Of a stretch of 7,461 nt of DNA, positions 7,352 through 7,461 are shown piece after piece. The notes below the pieces were generated by a model that saw only the letters and a program-made list of their open reading frames with translations, did no database searches and had not been told where the DNA came from. The translations under genes were made by a program, and so were the position numbers. The stretch comes from Chloroflexota bacterium (GTDB taxonomy: Bacteria; Chloroflexota; Dormibacteria; Aeolococcales; Aeolococcaceae). The first letter of the stretch is position 1, and the number at the start of each line of letters is the position of its first letter. Where the stretch lies: contig DNAU01000244.1 in the NCBI GenBank assembly GCA_003491925.1, forward strand, positions 1-7,461, read 5' to 3'.

Positions 7352-7396
7352 CTTTTCTAACGACATCAGGTCTGCTCGCTCGGAGGAAGCGACGCG

Positions 7397-7461
7397 ATGA
7401 TAAAGCTCACCATCGACCAGCTGGTGAAGGCGGCCTACATGGGCAGCCTCAAGCGTTTTTT
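7397..7461 (+). CDS. 5' end of an unidentified gene, cut by the window edge
   Basis: ATG 7397 is preceded by GGAGGA at 7382-7387 with a 9-base spacer, a good ribosome site. The 21 complete codons read MIKLTIDQLVKAAYMGSLKRF and the frame stays open to the edge. The opening 'TIDQLVKA' is vaguely like the N-terminus of some phage endolysins (GH19 type begin with a similar 'T-DQL--I'), and a lysis gene after the tail genes would be a common order, but 21 residues cannot prove it. Confidence 0.55.
   Translation, partial: MIKLTIDQLVKAAYMGSLKRF

Noticed and set aside
7352..7396. Possible terminator in the last intergenic gap
   Set aside because: There is a short CTTTTCT run but no stable GC stem before it; the gap mainly holds the next gene's ribosome site.
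7456..7461. Run of six T at the window end
   Set aside because: It is in frame (Phe codons) and at the edge, so it cannot be read as a terminator.

Overview
This is a GC-rich window, densely packed and entirely plus-strand, of the kind seen in the virion-structure (tail/appendage) region of a tailed double-stranded DNA bacteriophage or prophage. No bacterial housekeeping gene, tRNA, rRNA, CRISPR array, integrase or transposase is visible. The host cannot be named; high GC with strong Shine-Dalgarno sites fits a phage of a high-GC bacterium. The window cuts a gene at its right edge and possibly one at its left edge.

Layout: (1) 1-312, a small beta-rich protein resembling ones often found near phage structural genes. 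(2) 379-744, a 121-residue basic protein with the 'PE-R-FPIPD--HA--AL' motif seen in phage head-region proteins. (3) 774-5669, the dominant gene: a 1631-residue collagen-containing tail fibre or appendage. (4) 5678-5956, a tryptophan-rich 92-residue protein of unknown function. (5) 5957-6946, a GTG-initiated protein with the RY(W/Y)VGG...GGASVPTS-D signature, likely a beta-rich fibre or adhesin-like accessory. (6) 6950-7351, a 133-residue unknown with a hydrophobic helical C-terminus. (7) 7397-7461, the first 21 codons of another gene.

The fibre gene is modular: an N-terminal 'LVRPSDWN--H' attachment-type segment and a small beta module; collagen tract 1 (15 Gly-X-Y triplets); a 308-residue globular module; collagen tract 2 (42 triplets); a second copy of the 308-residue module, about 72% identical by hand count and alignable without a gap; collagen tract 3 (40 triplets); then about 580 residues of beta-rich tail-fibre modules ending in a widespread C-terminal fibre tip motif. 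The collagen tracts are nearly free of charge, rich in Ser/Thr at position Y, and alternate Gly-Pro-Ser blocks with proline-free Gly-Gly-Thr blocks that close with Gly-Gly-Val or Gly-Gly-Ala.

Genes 3 to 6 are separated by 0-8 bases, and 3 to 5 look translationally coupled, so they probably make one appendage system: a long trimeric fibre with two bead-like domains on a collagen stalk, plus small partners or accessory adhesins. I see no convincing promoter or terminator inside the window. The most original feature is the tandem bead-on-collagen architecture and the regular Gly-Pro-Ser/Gly-Gly-Thr arrangement. I see no evidence for a defence or other non-structural system.
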